A stretch of DNA of 64,000 bases from Bretschneidera sinensis. Taxonomy: Eukaryota; Streptophyta; Magnoliopsida; Brassicales; Akaniaceae. Made by a program: the position numbers and the translations under genes. The stretch lies in contig CM043700.1 of NCBI GenBank assembly GCA_023935145.1, positions 35,133,120-35,197,119 of the forward strand, given 5' to 3'. Numbering within the stretch: the first letter of the stretch is position 1; each line of letters opens with the position of its first letter. The notes under the pieces are model-generated. The model did not search any database, had not been told where the DNA came from, and saw only the letters and a list, made by a program, of their open reading frames with translations. This document shows positions 1 through 11,203 of the stretch, piece after piece.

Positions 1-1638
1 CTTGAAGTGCACCATTGCTCATGCTCTTGAAAAGACAAAATATCCAAATTCCGACATCTATTGGAAGAAGCTTGAGGACAAGTACCACTTCTCCTGTCAG
101 TTTACAGCTGACCTTATTGCTATGAATCAGACAGATTTCATCATCACCAGCACCTTCCAGGAGATTGCTGGAAGGTAAATTGTCTATATATTCTCAATAT
201 ATATGCTTTTCGATTCTTTTGGAATGATTTTCTCTTGATACTATAACATTACTGTTCTTCCATGAGTTCAGCAAGGAAACTGTTGGTCAATATGAAAGTC
301 ACACTGCTTTCACTCTTCCTGGACTCTACCGAGTTGTTAATGGGATTGATGTCTTTGATCCCAAGTTCAACATTGTATCTCCTGGAGCTGATATGAATAT
401 CTACTTCCCCTACACGGAGGAGGAACGGAGGTTGACATATTTCCATACTCAAATAGAAGATCTTCTTTACAGCCCTGTTGAGAATGAAGAACACCTGTAA
501 GTCTCTCTCCTTCATCTTTTGCCGCCTCCTGGTGTCCTTAGTTAATGTTTGTATAAATTGAGATTGATTGTTTTCTAATAATTTGTAATTTATTGTTCTC
601 ACATAGATGTGTCTTAAAAGACCACAACAAGCCAATTCTATTCACCATGGCAAGGTTGGACCGTGTGAAGAATTTAACTGGACTTGTAGAGTGGTATGGG
701 AAGAATGCTCATCTACGTGAATTGGTTAACCTTGTTGTAGTTGGTGGGGATAGGAGAAAGGAGTCAAAAGATTTGGAGGAGAAGGCTGAGATGAAGAAAA
801 TGTTTGAGCTCATAGAGAAGTACAAGCTGAATGGCCAATTTAGATGGATTTCTTCCCAAATGGACCGAGTTAGGAATGGTGAGCTCTATCGTTATATTTG
901 TGACAAAAAGGGAGCTTTTGTGCAGCCTGCTTTGTATGAGGCTTTTGGCTTGACCGTTGTTGAGGCTATGACCTGTGGGTTGCCGACATTTGCAACTTGC
1001 TATGGTGGCCCAGCTGAGATTATCGTGCATGAGAAATCAGGCTTCCATATTGATCCTTACCAAGGTGACCAGGTTGCTGAGATCCTTGTCAACTTCTTCG
1101 AGAAGTGCAAGGCAGATCCCACTCACTGGGACAGAATTTCCCATGGAGGCTTGAAGCGCATTCAAGAGAAGTAAGCTAACTATTTTTCTACATTTACCAT
1201 AAATTTTGCTAAGGTTTTTGGCTAACCAGTGCTTCCTTTTAGGTATACCTGGCAGATATACTCTGAGAAGCTGTTGACCCTGACAGGAGTTTATAGCTTT
1301 TGGAAGCACCTCTCTAAGCTTGACCATTGTGATAGCCAGCGCTACCTTGAAATGTTTTATGCCCTCAAGTACTGTAAATCGGTAAGCTTCTTTATCCCAC
1401 TGCTGGTGTTTGAAAATTTACCTTAGTATTCTTCTATTTCTTTCATCTCCACCTTATGATGATTTCTTCAGGCAAATCTTAAGCCATTCATGTAAAAATG
1501 CATAAACGTTCATGAGTTGGATTTTCATACATAAATTAAGATCTATATTTCTTCCATGTCTTTTTGTGATTTTGATGCATCTTCTTTGTTACTAATATAT
1601 TTCAGGCTGAATCGGTTCCTCTGGCTGTTGAGCAGTGA
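1..1638 (+). CDS. SUS: Sucrose synthase, C-terminal part (5' end outside window)
   Basis: Sucrose synthase reversibly cleaves sucrose with UDP to UDP-glucose and fructose in the cytosol. Five exons are visible: 1-174, 272-496, 607-1170, 1243-1381 and 1606-1638, all with GT/AG borders and continuous phase, giving about 378 C-terminal residues of a family of about 800. The GT-B glycosyltransferase (GT4) half is present. It includes the segment [18 protein letters not shown] and the donor-binding E-x7-E motif (EAFGLTVVE) followed by the [17 protein letters not shown] region. The protein ends in the family-typical ESVPLAVEQ and TGA. Two changes near the end, in ALKYCKSAES, differ from the usual ALKYRKLAES but do not break the frame. 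The sequence resembles the SUS1-type subgroup. The N-terminal regulatory half and start codon lie upstream of the window. Confidence 0.97.
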
Positions 1639-2462
1639 ATGGAAGTCGAGGAAGCATAGCTCTCATAGAAATTTAATAAACTAGTAGGTTAATGTTATTG
1701 CCAGTCTTTTAATCAAACAAGAAGAAATAGAAATTGTTCTTAGGATGGAATATTTGCTTTGAAATTGAGCATTTTGCTTACTAATGTCAAAGTTGTAACT
1801 TATTATTGATCCAATGCGAGTAATATCTATTTTTATTTTCAACCATTTCATTCTCTCTCTTTCGTGGCAAATAGGATTTGTATGAGTTTCAGGTTCTGAA
1901 TTGAATCAAAAAAACCCATGGCCAAGCTTTTATGAAGGCAGTAAACACGTCGAATGATGATGAATTTTTCCCTAATTCAGGATTTGTGTATGCCCAATAA
2001 CTTCTTGCATGCACAAACGAGGATAGGTGTAACTGGAGCAAAGTTCATTAAGAACTCTGTTATCTCTTAGCTTTGCATCTGAGGGGCTATGGTGAATAAA
2101 AATTTAGGTCATGATTGAGCATTTACTTAAATCATCTAGTTGACATTTCAGCAAGAGTAGCATCATTTTGGCTGTGTGGATTATTAATCAATTTTCTGAA
2201 GATTGCATCCAATTTCTACGGAGGATCAAAGTGACCATTAAACCAAAAAGACTGCAATAGAAAACACTTATTCAGTATAAGTACTCAATATATAAAATTC
2301 TTTGTGAGCATGCATGCATCCCAAATGATTAAAAAATTCCTATTAATATGATGCTCAAAAAGAGAAGGAAAAGATCCCTAACCAAAAATAAAGAAAATGA
2401 ACCTCAAATCCACCATGACTACAGTGTATCTAAGTAAAACGATGAATTAACTTTTTATTTGC
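1639..2462. other. Intergenic region between convergent SUS and PME genes
   Basis: This region holds the sucrose synthase 3' UTR and the 3' flank of the pectinesterase gene, which converge here. AATAAA-like runs occur shortly after the SUS stop (near 1675 and 1800). I see no coding sequence or repeat. Confidence 0.6.
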
Positions 2463-4947
2463 TTACACTCCCAATCCTGCTGTGTATCTAACACCAGTTG
2501 ATGGCAACCACAAGTTGCCTTCAATAAATTGAGCCACTGTGAAATTATTAGCTTGAGCAGAACCATTTAACACATGGTACCCTGGCCACTTGACTCTGCT
2601 ACCAATCCCAGCCCCTGGCCCATAATTCATGTACTCTCCATAAAACAAAGAATCCAAAGCAAAATCACCATTCCACTCAAGCCACCCTTCTGGTCTTATA
2701 GCATTGCTCATGTAGGACTGCAGGATAATAGTTCTTGAATATTGCTTCCATGGTCTCCCAAGGTATGTTGCTGTAGTGTTTACATTTGGTAACAGGTCTG
2801 TATCGGCTGAGATATTGCAGAACTGAATGGAGAAACCTGTCGGTTGATTCGGGTCTTTGCGGCCTTGAGCTGTTATGGTGTTTTTCTGATTTGGTAGCCC
2901 TTGTTTGGCTAGAATTTGGCAGTTCTGGAAAACCACAGTGCCATCACCGAAGATGAAATCCACCGTGCCTGTGATTACGCATTCGCGGTAGAATTGGCGC
3001 ATTGTGTGGGTGTAGAGTGTGTCTTGGTAGCCTTTCATAGCACATCGGAAGAAAACCGATAGGTCAGAATCGGATCTCAGTGCCACTGCTTGGTGTTTCA
3101 GTGGTCCTGCGGTGTTCTCGAATGTTATGTCTCGCGCAATGAATCCTCTGCCACTCACAGCTGCAGAATTTCACACAATGTGATCAAACAACTAATAGAT
3201 GTAACAAATTGAATATTACTATGTATTTGATCATGTTAAGATGAATGAAGAAACAGATACAGATTTTCGTGGATCGATGATAAACTCCTATGTTTCTACG
3301 TTCACAGGTGATAGCAAAGAAGATTTCAGTGTAATCAAAATGAAGTGGTACACAAGCATTGAACTCTCAAACCCTAATCTTGTGTTTTACGTGGTTCGAA
3401 CTCCAATTTCCACGGGTCAACAAGTGATGGTGGAAGATATTTCACTATAATTATAATATAATCATAATACACAGCACGAAATGTCTCACGCATAGAACTT
3501 TCAAACCCCAATACCCTTACACCCAAAATCGACCCGTTTCGCCCTGGTCTATTACCTTCTAGAAAAGATCCTTAGCGAGTGGATTGTACCTAAAGAATTG
3601 AAAACATTATTAACAGATATAACCATTGTCAAGAATGTTTTTTAATTTTGAACCAAAACTAAATACAGCAAAAACTAGCTGATCAGTAATGAGTGATTAC
3701 CTACCAAAAGTTGCTGATCTAAATGTGGTCCAATTATCACCATAACTCCGATTACCAGATATAACTGTAGCATTAATACCATCTCCCACCATCATAAGGT
3801 TCCATTTTTTCTTCTTGATCTCCACATTTTCTTTATAAAAACCCCTCTTAATATATATAACATATCTTCCGGTGCCATTATCAGGTGCTGCCAACACTGC
3901 ATCCATTATCTTTGTAAAATTCCCCGTACCATCTAATGCTACAACAACATCAGCTGATACCCCATTTGCTTGCAACAATTTTCTATCCTCAGATCTAACC
4001 CATGAAGGAAATTGATCATCTTCCCTGAGCTTACGGCCGGGTGGGCTCCCACCGCCACGGCCCTTGCCACCATTGCGGTTTTTGCCATTGATGGGGTTGG
4101 ATTTGGGGACAGGTCGCACCATGGTTAGAAGATCAAGGACCATTGAAGAAACCTGATTAAGGCTACCACCAACCACGCTTTTGACTATGCTACTTGTACC
4201 ATCAAATCCATCAATGCACGTGTCCTGGTTGGAAAGTGCAGCACTTAACCATGTCCTTAGATCAGAACTTAGATCTCCTGTGCTGTTGTCTTTACCTGTT
4301 AATCAATAACCAAATCAAGGTTTCTCTTTATCAGCGTTACATTATCATGGATTAATTCAAATATGATTACTAAGATCAACTGGAAATTAGATACACTAAA
4401 GGCACACTAGCTACTCAGCTTCTTTCTTCTTTTCTTTTTTTGAGTAGAGTACAAAAATAGCTAATTTCGACTTAATTAAATAGTATACACATGTTCTCAA
4501 GATGACTGAGGGTAATTTTTTATTTACCCAGATAAAACCAAAGTCATTGCTTTTAAAAACGAATTGTAAGTGCATAGCAAGTGGCTATTAAGAAAGATTT
4601 ATTTAAAAAAAAAAAAAAAAAAAAGCGGATTTACCGTTAATAGGATTCTGGGAAGCAGAGATAGACCAGCTTAACTCATCAGAAGAGAAATCAAGCAAAT
4701 CAAGGCAGTCAGATACGGCATTGGCAAGGCGAAAATCACCAAACAAGTTGCCAAACTGAGACAAAATGGAGGTCACTTGTCTCATGGCATCAATTGCTAT
4801 CTTTAATGAGCTCACAAAGTCTGATGTTGGTACCTTCAAGCACTCATATTGCAGTGCATCTGTGCTAGCAGCAGCATATGGGTTGCACAAACAAAGGGTA
4901 AACAACAAGAAAAACAAGATTAATGAAACCGTGGAGAATTTTGACAT
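2463..4947 (-). CDS. PME: Pectinesterase with N-terminal PMEI domain (complete, 533 aa)
   Basis: This enzyme de-esterifies homogalacturonan in the cell wall. Three exons read on the minus strand: 4947-4635, 4295-3705 and 3160-2463, with GT/AG borders and summed phase giving 533 aa plus TAA. A hydrophobic signal peptide occupies about residues 1-27. A PMEI-type pro-domain (about 30-185, with conserved Cys in LQYEC, SDCLDLL and QDTCIDGF) follows. Basic processing motifs GRKLR and DRKLL precede the catalytic domain. Catalytic signatures are visible: HQAVALR, GYQDTLY, GTVDFIFG with the nucleophilic Asp, and LGRPWKQYSRT. The 544-nt second intron carries a possible LTR-type insert. All key residues are intact, so it is probably functional. 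The product should be secreted and processed to the mature enzyme. Confidence 0.93.
3241..3465 (+). repeat. Copia-LTR-like fragment inside PME intron 2
   Basis: This intronic stretch is more GC-rich than the rest of the intron. It carries, in order, TTTTACGTGGTTCGAA (about 3385), CCACGGG (about 3410) and TTTCACTATA (about 3440). The same three blocks in the same order occur in the solo LTR at 46471-46981. An old Copia LTR fragment is inferred; its borders and target duplication are not resolved. A 69-codon open frame here is considered fortuitous. Confidence 0.4.
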
Positions 4948-5799
4948 TTTTCGTGAGAGTAATTTGAAATTTTGAAATGGGTATGTACTAATTTCAAGAA
5001 CAGAGCTGTAGTAGTGTGGCTACTATAGTAAAGAATAATGGAGAATATTATTGTCTAGTTTTGAGTAAGAGAAGAGAGTTGTATGTGTGTATTTAAAGAG
5101 AAGGGATGGGTTTTAGCTGGGTGGACAGGTGAAGGAATTTAAGAGGAGGTGATGACTATTTAGTGAGTGAGTGCATGAGGGGCCTTCTCATTCATGTGTC
5201 GGCGGTGAAGACCAAAGTTGGGGGATTCTACTCTTTTAATGTGGTCTTTTGGGGGCCCAAATCTATATGGGTGTGGGATCTTGTTCTTATATATAGTCCT
5301 GTGTGCTTGTGCCCATTGCTTCAAAATGAAGAAAAAATTTCACTTTGTGAGCCCCTCTTGAGAAATTCTTTCAGTAACCCCTATTTAATAGAAATTCCCT
5401 TATTTAAGAGAAATACTTAAAGCCTACGAGAAATTCTTTCGGTAACTAATACTTGAAGCCACGAGTTTAAGTATTGTGAGTCCCATTTGCCATGTTATAT
5501 GCTTGTTGGACAAGAGTGAAGGAGGCCATGCATCTATCTTTCTGGAAAAATTCTTGTTTAGGTTTGATTTTTGATTTATGAAAGATACATGGTATAAGAG
5601 TTTCATCTCGTTATTAGATGAAAAAAAAAATATTTTTTTTTCTATTCTGATGTCATTTAATGGCGAGATGAATCATTGTGTCATATATCTTTCGTGAACC
5701 TATGTTAGGCAAGAACTTCGCGTATTTCTGCCCCTCTTTTTCATTTTAAAGGTCAATCACGGTAACATCACAAGTATTACATTTCTTATAGGTAGAGTC
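4948..5799. other. PME upstream region, no gene
   Basis: This is the 5' flank of the minus-strand pectinesterase gene. It contains the candidate TATA box and otherwise AT-rich unique-looking sequence. Short open frames here (about 5163-5420 and 5424-5606) have no recognisable product. Confidence 0.5.
5090..5097 (-). promoter_or_regulatory. Candidate TATA box of the PME gene
   Basis: The motif TATTTAAA lies about 145 nt upstream of the PME start codon on the minus strand, a plausible core-promoter position for a plant gene with a leader of about 110 nt. No other TATA-like element is closer. The assignment rests on position only. Confidence 0.35.
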
Positions 5800-6031
5800 T
5801 ACAGTGCCTTAAGTAAAAAAAAAGTAAATTGTTTAATTTATACATTTTGTGGTAAAATATATATATTTGAAGGTAACTTTATATTTTTTGTGATAAAAAT
5901 AAAAATATATATAATTTTACTATCAAATGTATGTATTTTACCATAAGGATGTAGATTTTACTGCCAAAAGTGTGTTATTACCACATGAGGCAACTTATCT
6001 TTTTTTTTTTTTCAAATGGCACCGAAGTAGC
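5800..6031. repeat. MITE-like foldback element
   Basis: The two ends are inverted relative to each other: CTACAGTGCC at the left matches the reverse complement of GGCACCGAAGTAG at the right. A poly-A/poly-T pair lies just inside, and an inner hairpin is formed by GTGGTAAAATATATATATTT (about 5849) and TATGTATTTTACCATA (about 5930). The size of about 230 bp suits a MITE. No clear target duplication was found and there is no coding content. Confidence 0.45.
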
Positions 6032-6043
6032 CACCTTTCTTAG

Positions 6044-6426
6044 AGCATGCGTGACCAGTATGTTTGAAAAAGTTTATGAAATAATTTTTGCTAAGTTTTA
6101 TAAATAAAAGCGAGATCAAAAAATTTTAAAATAAATAATTTATAAAATGGTTTTTGTTTTTAAGAAATTGAATTGGTCTAAAAAAATATTGTCTTGGAAA
6201 GTTTAATATATGATTTTTGTTTCCAATAAATAGAAGTTAGGTCAAACACTTATAAAAAAAACAGTTTATAAAATGGATTTTGTTTTAAAGAAACTAAATT
6301 TATTGTTATTTTATCAAACAATAAACTATATATCTTGAATATTGTTTTAGCATAAATCAGTTCAAAAATTATTTTATAAACTATAAATTGTTTATAATTT
6401 TAGACCAATCAGTACCAACTATGCTC
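6044..6426. repeat. hAT-type MITE-like element
   Basis: The left end GAGCATGCGTGACCAGTATG and the reverse complement of the right end (GAGCATAGTTGGTACTGATT) form imperfect terminal inverted repeats. The interior is AT-rich and non-coding. A segment near its right end (ACTATAAATTGTTT followed by TTAGACCAA) recurs at about 11525-11560, suggesting a second, truncated copy. The family assignment is inferred from the TIR style only. Confidence 0.4.
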
Positions 6427-6726
6427 AATTATTATTTTATCATAACCCTTTAAAAACCATAAGAGTAAATTTCATTTTTAGTCTTTTTAATTTACCTCGA
6501 GTCTTTATTGGGTCCATGAAGTTTAAATTGTCCTTACATATTTCAATCACTACAAGAAATATAGGTATTTTCGATGGATTATTTACGATGGCCAAAAATC
6601 TGTCGCAAAGTGTAATTATTTACGACCTAAAAAAAAATTGGTCAAAGATAACAAATGTGACAGAATGGCCATCACTTATAATAAAATTTTCTGTCGCAAT
6701 TAATCTTTTTGATTTAGAAATTTAAA

Positions 6727-8498
6727 TGGTATGAATTATGGAAGAATTGAAGAATAAATTAGAAATTTTAATATAAATATTATGTCAGGTGTTGACGATC
6801 AGCAATCGGGTGAAATTGCTGAAAGTAGCAGAAAATGCAAGGAGGTGATTCACTGGTAGCTTTAAGTGTTACGTGGTGAGTTAGATTTACTTTTAGTACT
6901 CGAGATAAATATGAAATATAAAGTGATAATATTTGAATTAATTATTAAACTATGATTGGATGATATATGAAAACTGGTTGACGGATATGATAAGACAATT
7001 GATATATTAAAAATTTATTATATGAGAAGTAATATTAATAAAATAATAAGTTGATGAAATATATAATGAAAGGATAAATGAAATTCTTGACAATCTATGA
7101 TTGATAATTTGATATGATATATGAGGAGATAATTTAATGAATATGATAAAAATAATAATTTTGAGAAAGAGCTGGATAGCTAAACTGAATGCTTGAATGT
7201 ATGCTTTTTGATTTATTCCTCATATGCATATTTCATATTATTGTTCATGTGCATGAAAATAAAATAACCGGGAAGGCAGTCGGTCTAAATGAAAATAAAA
7301 GAATAGTGGCAACCAGTATATGCTGAAAATAAAAGAACCGGGAAGGCAGCCGATCTAAATGAAAATAAAAGAACTGTGGCAGCTGGTATGTGCTGAAAAT
7401 AAAATAACCGGGAAGACAACCGATCTAAATGAAAATAAAAGAACTATTGTAGCCAGTATATGCTAAAAATAAAAGAACTAAGAAGGCAGCCAGTCAAAAT
7501 GAAAATAAAAGAACCGTGGCAGTTGATATATGCTGAAAGTAAAAGAATTGGGAAGATAACCGGTCTAAATGAAATTAAAAGAACCGTGGTAGTTGATATA
7601 GCTGAAATAAAAGAACCGAGAAGGCAACCAGTCTAAATGAAAATAAAAGAACCGAGAAGGCAGCCGGTCTAAGCTAAAACATATCGACATGTGGGAAGAC
7701 ATTCCCAAATGATAATATGAAATGATCTGATAATTTAAATTCATGCATTGCATTTGTTTTAAATATTAATTATTATCGCTTGAGATGCTAAAGTGTTATT
7801 CTTGATTGTGAATTTATTTATAGATAAATGAGTCTCACAGAAAGACAGATATGATGAGAAAGAAATATGAAAGTATGATATGATAAGAATTATTTGAGTG
7901 ATTGATTATATGCTGTGAATCTCATAACAAGGTAAATAATGATGTTGAATTGATAATCTCAAGATGATTGAATATATGGAAGAAAAATTGATATATTTGA
8001 TGATTAAGTTAAGAAGAGTTGATAAATAATGAGAATTATGATATGAATAGTGATAATAGAATGTTGTTATTGAATTATATGAGAAAATAAATGAATGAAT
8101 ATTGGAAGATTATTAGAAATGATTGAATTATAAGATGTGATTAGAAGTATATAATCGAGTACTTCTAGTAAATTTAATTCACTGAGCTTGTGAAGCTCAC
8201 TCCTCATTGTTAAATAATTTCAGGTAGTAGGCATGACAAATAGACTAGTGAGCTGTGATTCATACTGAGTGATTATCTGTAAGCCTCGTGGTCTATGTCC
8301 TCAGAGTAATGGAAAAAAATATATTTGTAAATATTCATGTATCATATGTTGTATATAATGTTTCAGTTGAGATTTTAATAATGTAACTCCTCTGTTGATG
8401 GTTGAGGATTGATGTATAGATATATATACATTCAGTTGATGTGCATTTTTATATTGTTGCATATATGTGTCATGCTGGGATTTCAAAATGTGACGACA
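6727..8498 (+). repeat. Gypsy-type (Tekay/Del-like) solo LTR, borders partly uncertain
   Basis: The left border starting TGGTATGAATTATGG is supported by a second copy at 18219 whose preceding sequence is unrelated. The interior carries a 70-bp minisatellite and, near the right end, the block CACTGAGCTTGTGAAGCTCA followed by TTTCAGGTAG. The right end is placed near AATGTGACGACA, in the style of Gypsy LTRs that end in GTGACA. No matching 5-bp duplication was found and CACTA sequence is missing to its left, so a deletion probably accompanied or followed insertion. No PBS, PPT or coding region accompanies it. Confidence 0.55.
7254..7670 (+). repeat. ~70-bp minisatellite, about six copies
   Basis: The unit consists of GAAAATAAAAGAACCGGGAA plus a GGCAGCCGATCTAAAT half and a second half with CCGTGGCAGCTGGTATATGC. 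Starts of the AACCGGGAAG block recur at about 69-72 bp spacing from 7266 to 7647, with substitutions between copies. It lies inside the Gypsy-type LTR. Confidence 0.85.
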
Positions 8499-8523
8499 TT
8501 GTCTCAAGGGTGGGCAACCCGAG

Positions 8524-9353
8524 ATGGGTCATTACACCAAACCACCCCAGTAAGAATCTATATGTCTATCTACAGTCGTTGTTAGAGTTGAAGATGTTGT
8601 GGACAGATGGAGTTATTACCTACGATGAAAGTAGGAAACAAAATTTTGATATGAAAGTTGCACTTTTATAGACGATCAGCGACTTCCCAGCTTATGGTAT
8701 GCTTTCTGGGTGGTGTACTCATGGCCAACTAGCTTTTCCTTACTATATGGAGTGTACCAAGTTGTTTCGATTGCCTCATGGTAGGAAGCTTTATTGGTTT
8801 GACTGTCATCATCAGTTTCTACCTTATAATCATACTTTTCGAAAGCAGAGGGACAATTTCAACAAGGGAATAATCAAGAGAGATTCTCTTCCACCACGAT
8901 TGTCTAGGGAAGAAGTGTTAGCTAGAGTTTTGCCTTCTATCAAATCATATTTGGTAACATGAAAAAGAACACAAGAGATTCTAGGATTTGGTGTGGAGCA
9001 TAACTGGTTGAAAAAGTGTATCTTCTGGGAATTATCATATTGTTAAACAAATCTCATTAAACACAATTTGGTTCTCATGCATATAGAGAAGAATGTATTT
9101 GACAATGTCTTCAACACAATTATGGATGTCAAGGGTAAAACCAAAGACAATTCAAAGTTCGTGAGGATATTCAAAACCTTTGTAAGCGTTCGGAGTTGGT
9201 TCAAGTAAATGGGAAGCCTAAAAAACCTAAAGCATCCTACACTTTAAATAAGTCTCAGATAAAGGATGTGTGCAAATGGGTGAAGAATTTGAAGTTCCCA
9301 AACAGGTTTGCCTCAAATATAGCCCAGTCTGTCAATGTGAACGACTACAAGTT
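8524..9353 (+). pseudogene. TNP2 transposase remnant of CACTA-1
   Basis: Fragments match the central TNP2 transposase encoded at about 29790-30600 in the second CACTA element. They include NHPSKNLYVYLQ, LKMLWTDGVITYD, YGMLSGWCTHGQLAFPYYME and, in another frame, the MHIEKNVFDNVFNTIMDVKG region. Frame shifts and stops separate the pieces. The remnant starts at the LTR insertion and stops abruptly at 9353, where tandem-repeat sequence begins. Both the N-terminal zinc-type domain and the C-terminal DUF4218-like part are missing. Confidence 0.8.
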
Positions 9354-10185
9354 TTAGGGTTCAAAACGTAAAATACTCGTCCTGTGGATGAACTGAGACT
9401 ATTTTCACATCCGTACCTTAGAATGTGACTTGTGGAAACAAGTCTAGTCGAGTTTGCATTGGTTCGGGTTCCGTGAGAAAAAATAAGAGTTTTAAGTTCA
9501 AATCGTTAACACTTTGTAGTTTTAGGGTCCAAAACCTAAAATAATCATTCGTGGACGAGCTGAGAATACTGCCACGTCCGTTCCATAGAATGTGACTTGT
9601 GTGAACAAGTCTTATTGAGTTCGGACCACCAGTTTGGGTTCCGTGACAAAAAAGTGAAAGTTTTAGGTTCAAACCATTAACACTAAGTGGTTTTAGGGTC
9701 CAAAACGTAAAATACTCATCCCGTAGACGAGTGTGATGTGTAGGAACAAGTCTAGTCGAGTTTGAATCATCGGTTCGGGTTCCGTGAGAAAAAGTGAGAG
9801 TTTTAGGTTCAAATCGTTAACACTTAGTGGTTTTAAGGGTTAAAACGTAAAATACTTGTCTCCGTGGACGAGTTGAGAGTACCGTCACTTACCATAGAAT
9901 GTGTTTTGTGGGAACAAGTCTAGTTGAGTTTGAACCATCGTTTCAGGTTCTGTTAGAAAAAATGAGAGTTTTAGGTTCAGAATGTTAACATTTAGTAGTT
10001 TTAGGGTCCAAAACATAAAATACTCATCCCATGGACGTGCCGAGAGTACCGTCATGTCTGTACCATAGAATGTGACTTGTGAAAACAAGTCTAGTCGAGT
10101 TCAGATCACCGATTTAGATTCTGTAAAAAAAGTGAGAGTCTTAGGTTCAAACCATTAACATTTAGTAGTTTTATAGTCCAAAACT
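9354..10185 (+). repeat. ~140-172-bp tandem array in CACTA-1 (five copies)
   Basis: The phrase TTTTAGGGTCCAAAACGTAA recurs near 9354, 9520, 9690, 9830 and 9998, with a partial copy near 10170. Each unit also carries TAGAATGTGACTTGTG-GAACAAG and a GTTCGGGTTCCGTGAGAAAA block. Related units occur in the second CACTA element at 34313-34690. Open frames on the minus strand here are by-products of the repeat. Confidence 0.85.
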
Positions 10186-11143
10186 ATTTTCTATAATTAA
10201 TGAATACTTTCTCCTTTGATTTTGAAAAATCTAATGGTTTCTCTTTTAACTTCTTTCACATGACCTACTGATGATAACGGGGCTGATGATTGCTACAGGC
10301 CGCACATGCCACATTTGTAATTTTTTTGTATTATTTATGAGACTTTGATGACATATGTATTTAATTTTTATTATTCACGAATTTGAATAAATTAGTATAT
10401 TGAATGATACGATGTAAAATAATTGGATTTATATTTTATTAGATTGTGTTATCTGTTTAATTGATTATAGAATTTGTGTTTGAACAGGTTTAGCAGATAT
10501 TGAATACTTTAAATAGATTTTAAAAAAAAATTAAATTATGAAAAATAGTTTTGCGACCGAATTTTTAGTATTTGCAAAGGAAATTCCGTCACAAATATCT
10601 AATTAAAAATTTATTTTTAAAAAGTGTAAAATACTTGAAAGAAAATTTAATTAAAAAACTTTTTACAATCAAAAATTTTGTTTTTGCGACAAAAAATCCG
10701 TCACAAATCCTCAACATAAAAATATTTTTAATTAAATAATATTTTTTTAATTGCAACCTAAATTTTTTTATTTGAGACAAAAAATTTGTCGCAAATACTT
10801 CGAATAAATATTTTTTTACTAAATTAATAATTTTCTAAAAAATATATATTTAAAAAAATATATTTTTGTTGCAAATAATTTATTTAGGAGGGGAAAAAAT
10901 TTCGGTAAAAAAAAAATTATTTGTGGCTACAGTATTTGCGATGGAAATCCGTCACAAATAGTCATTTGCGACGTCTTCTTGAGCAGTTGCAACAGAAAAT
11001 TTCGTCGCAAATACTCATTTTTCTTGTAATGAATTATGTCCTTAAGTGATTTTATTTCATTAACTAGTAATTTAAATATATATGCTATGCGTATAAAAGT
11101 TCCAAAGACTGGAGAAATAACTTTATTTGGAACATAAGGTTAT

Positions 11144-11203
11144 GGTTGATGTAATAGAGGACCAATTAAATGAGGTTGATGTAATAGAGGACCAATTAAA
11201 TGA
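11144..11203 (+). repeat. Perfect 30-bp tandem duplication in a small open frame
   Basis: A 30-bp unit beginning GTTGATGTAATAGAGGACCA is present twice without mismatch, followed by a third partial copy. It lies in an open frame (11127-11360) and gives a repeated VDVIEDQLNE decapeptide. I do not recognise a protein family. The frame sits in the inverted-repeat element next to CACTA-1 and is probably not a gene. Confidence 0.6.

Larger units (their letters stand above)
6548..11031. mobile_element. CACTA-1: decayed CACTA (En/Spm) DNA transposon
   Basis: The element starts CACTACAAGAAA and ends TTTCTTGTAATG, the inverted complement with one mismatch. It is flanked by the 3-bp direct repeat AAT on both sides, as expected for CACTA elements. 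Subterminal repeats of the type GCGACNGAAAATTTGTCGCAAA are dense in the last 500 bp and present as single copies near the left end. Inside are a Gypsy-type LTR (6727-8498), a truncated TNP2 transposase remnant, a ~165-bp tandem array and a short acidic-exon remnant near 10270. It cannot encode a transposase. Confidence 0.9.

Noticed and set aside
763..1327. Minus-strand open frames across the sucrose synthase exons
   Set aside because: They are antisense shadows of a well-supported sense gene.
7254..7670. CRISPR-like regular repeat array
   Set aside because: The repeats are contiguous and degenerate with no unique spacers, in a plant LTR.
9418..10088. Two similar minus-strand open frames (NLKLS-FFLTEPE repeats)
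   Set aside because: They are translations of the tandem array in CACTA-1, not genes.
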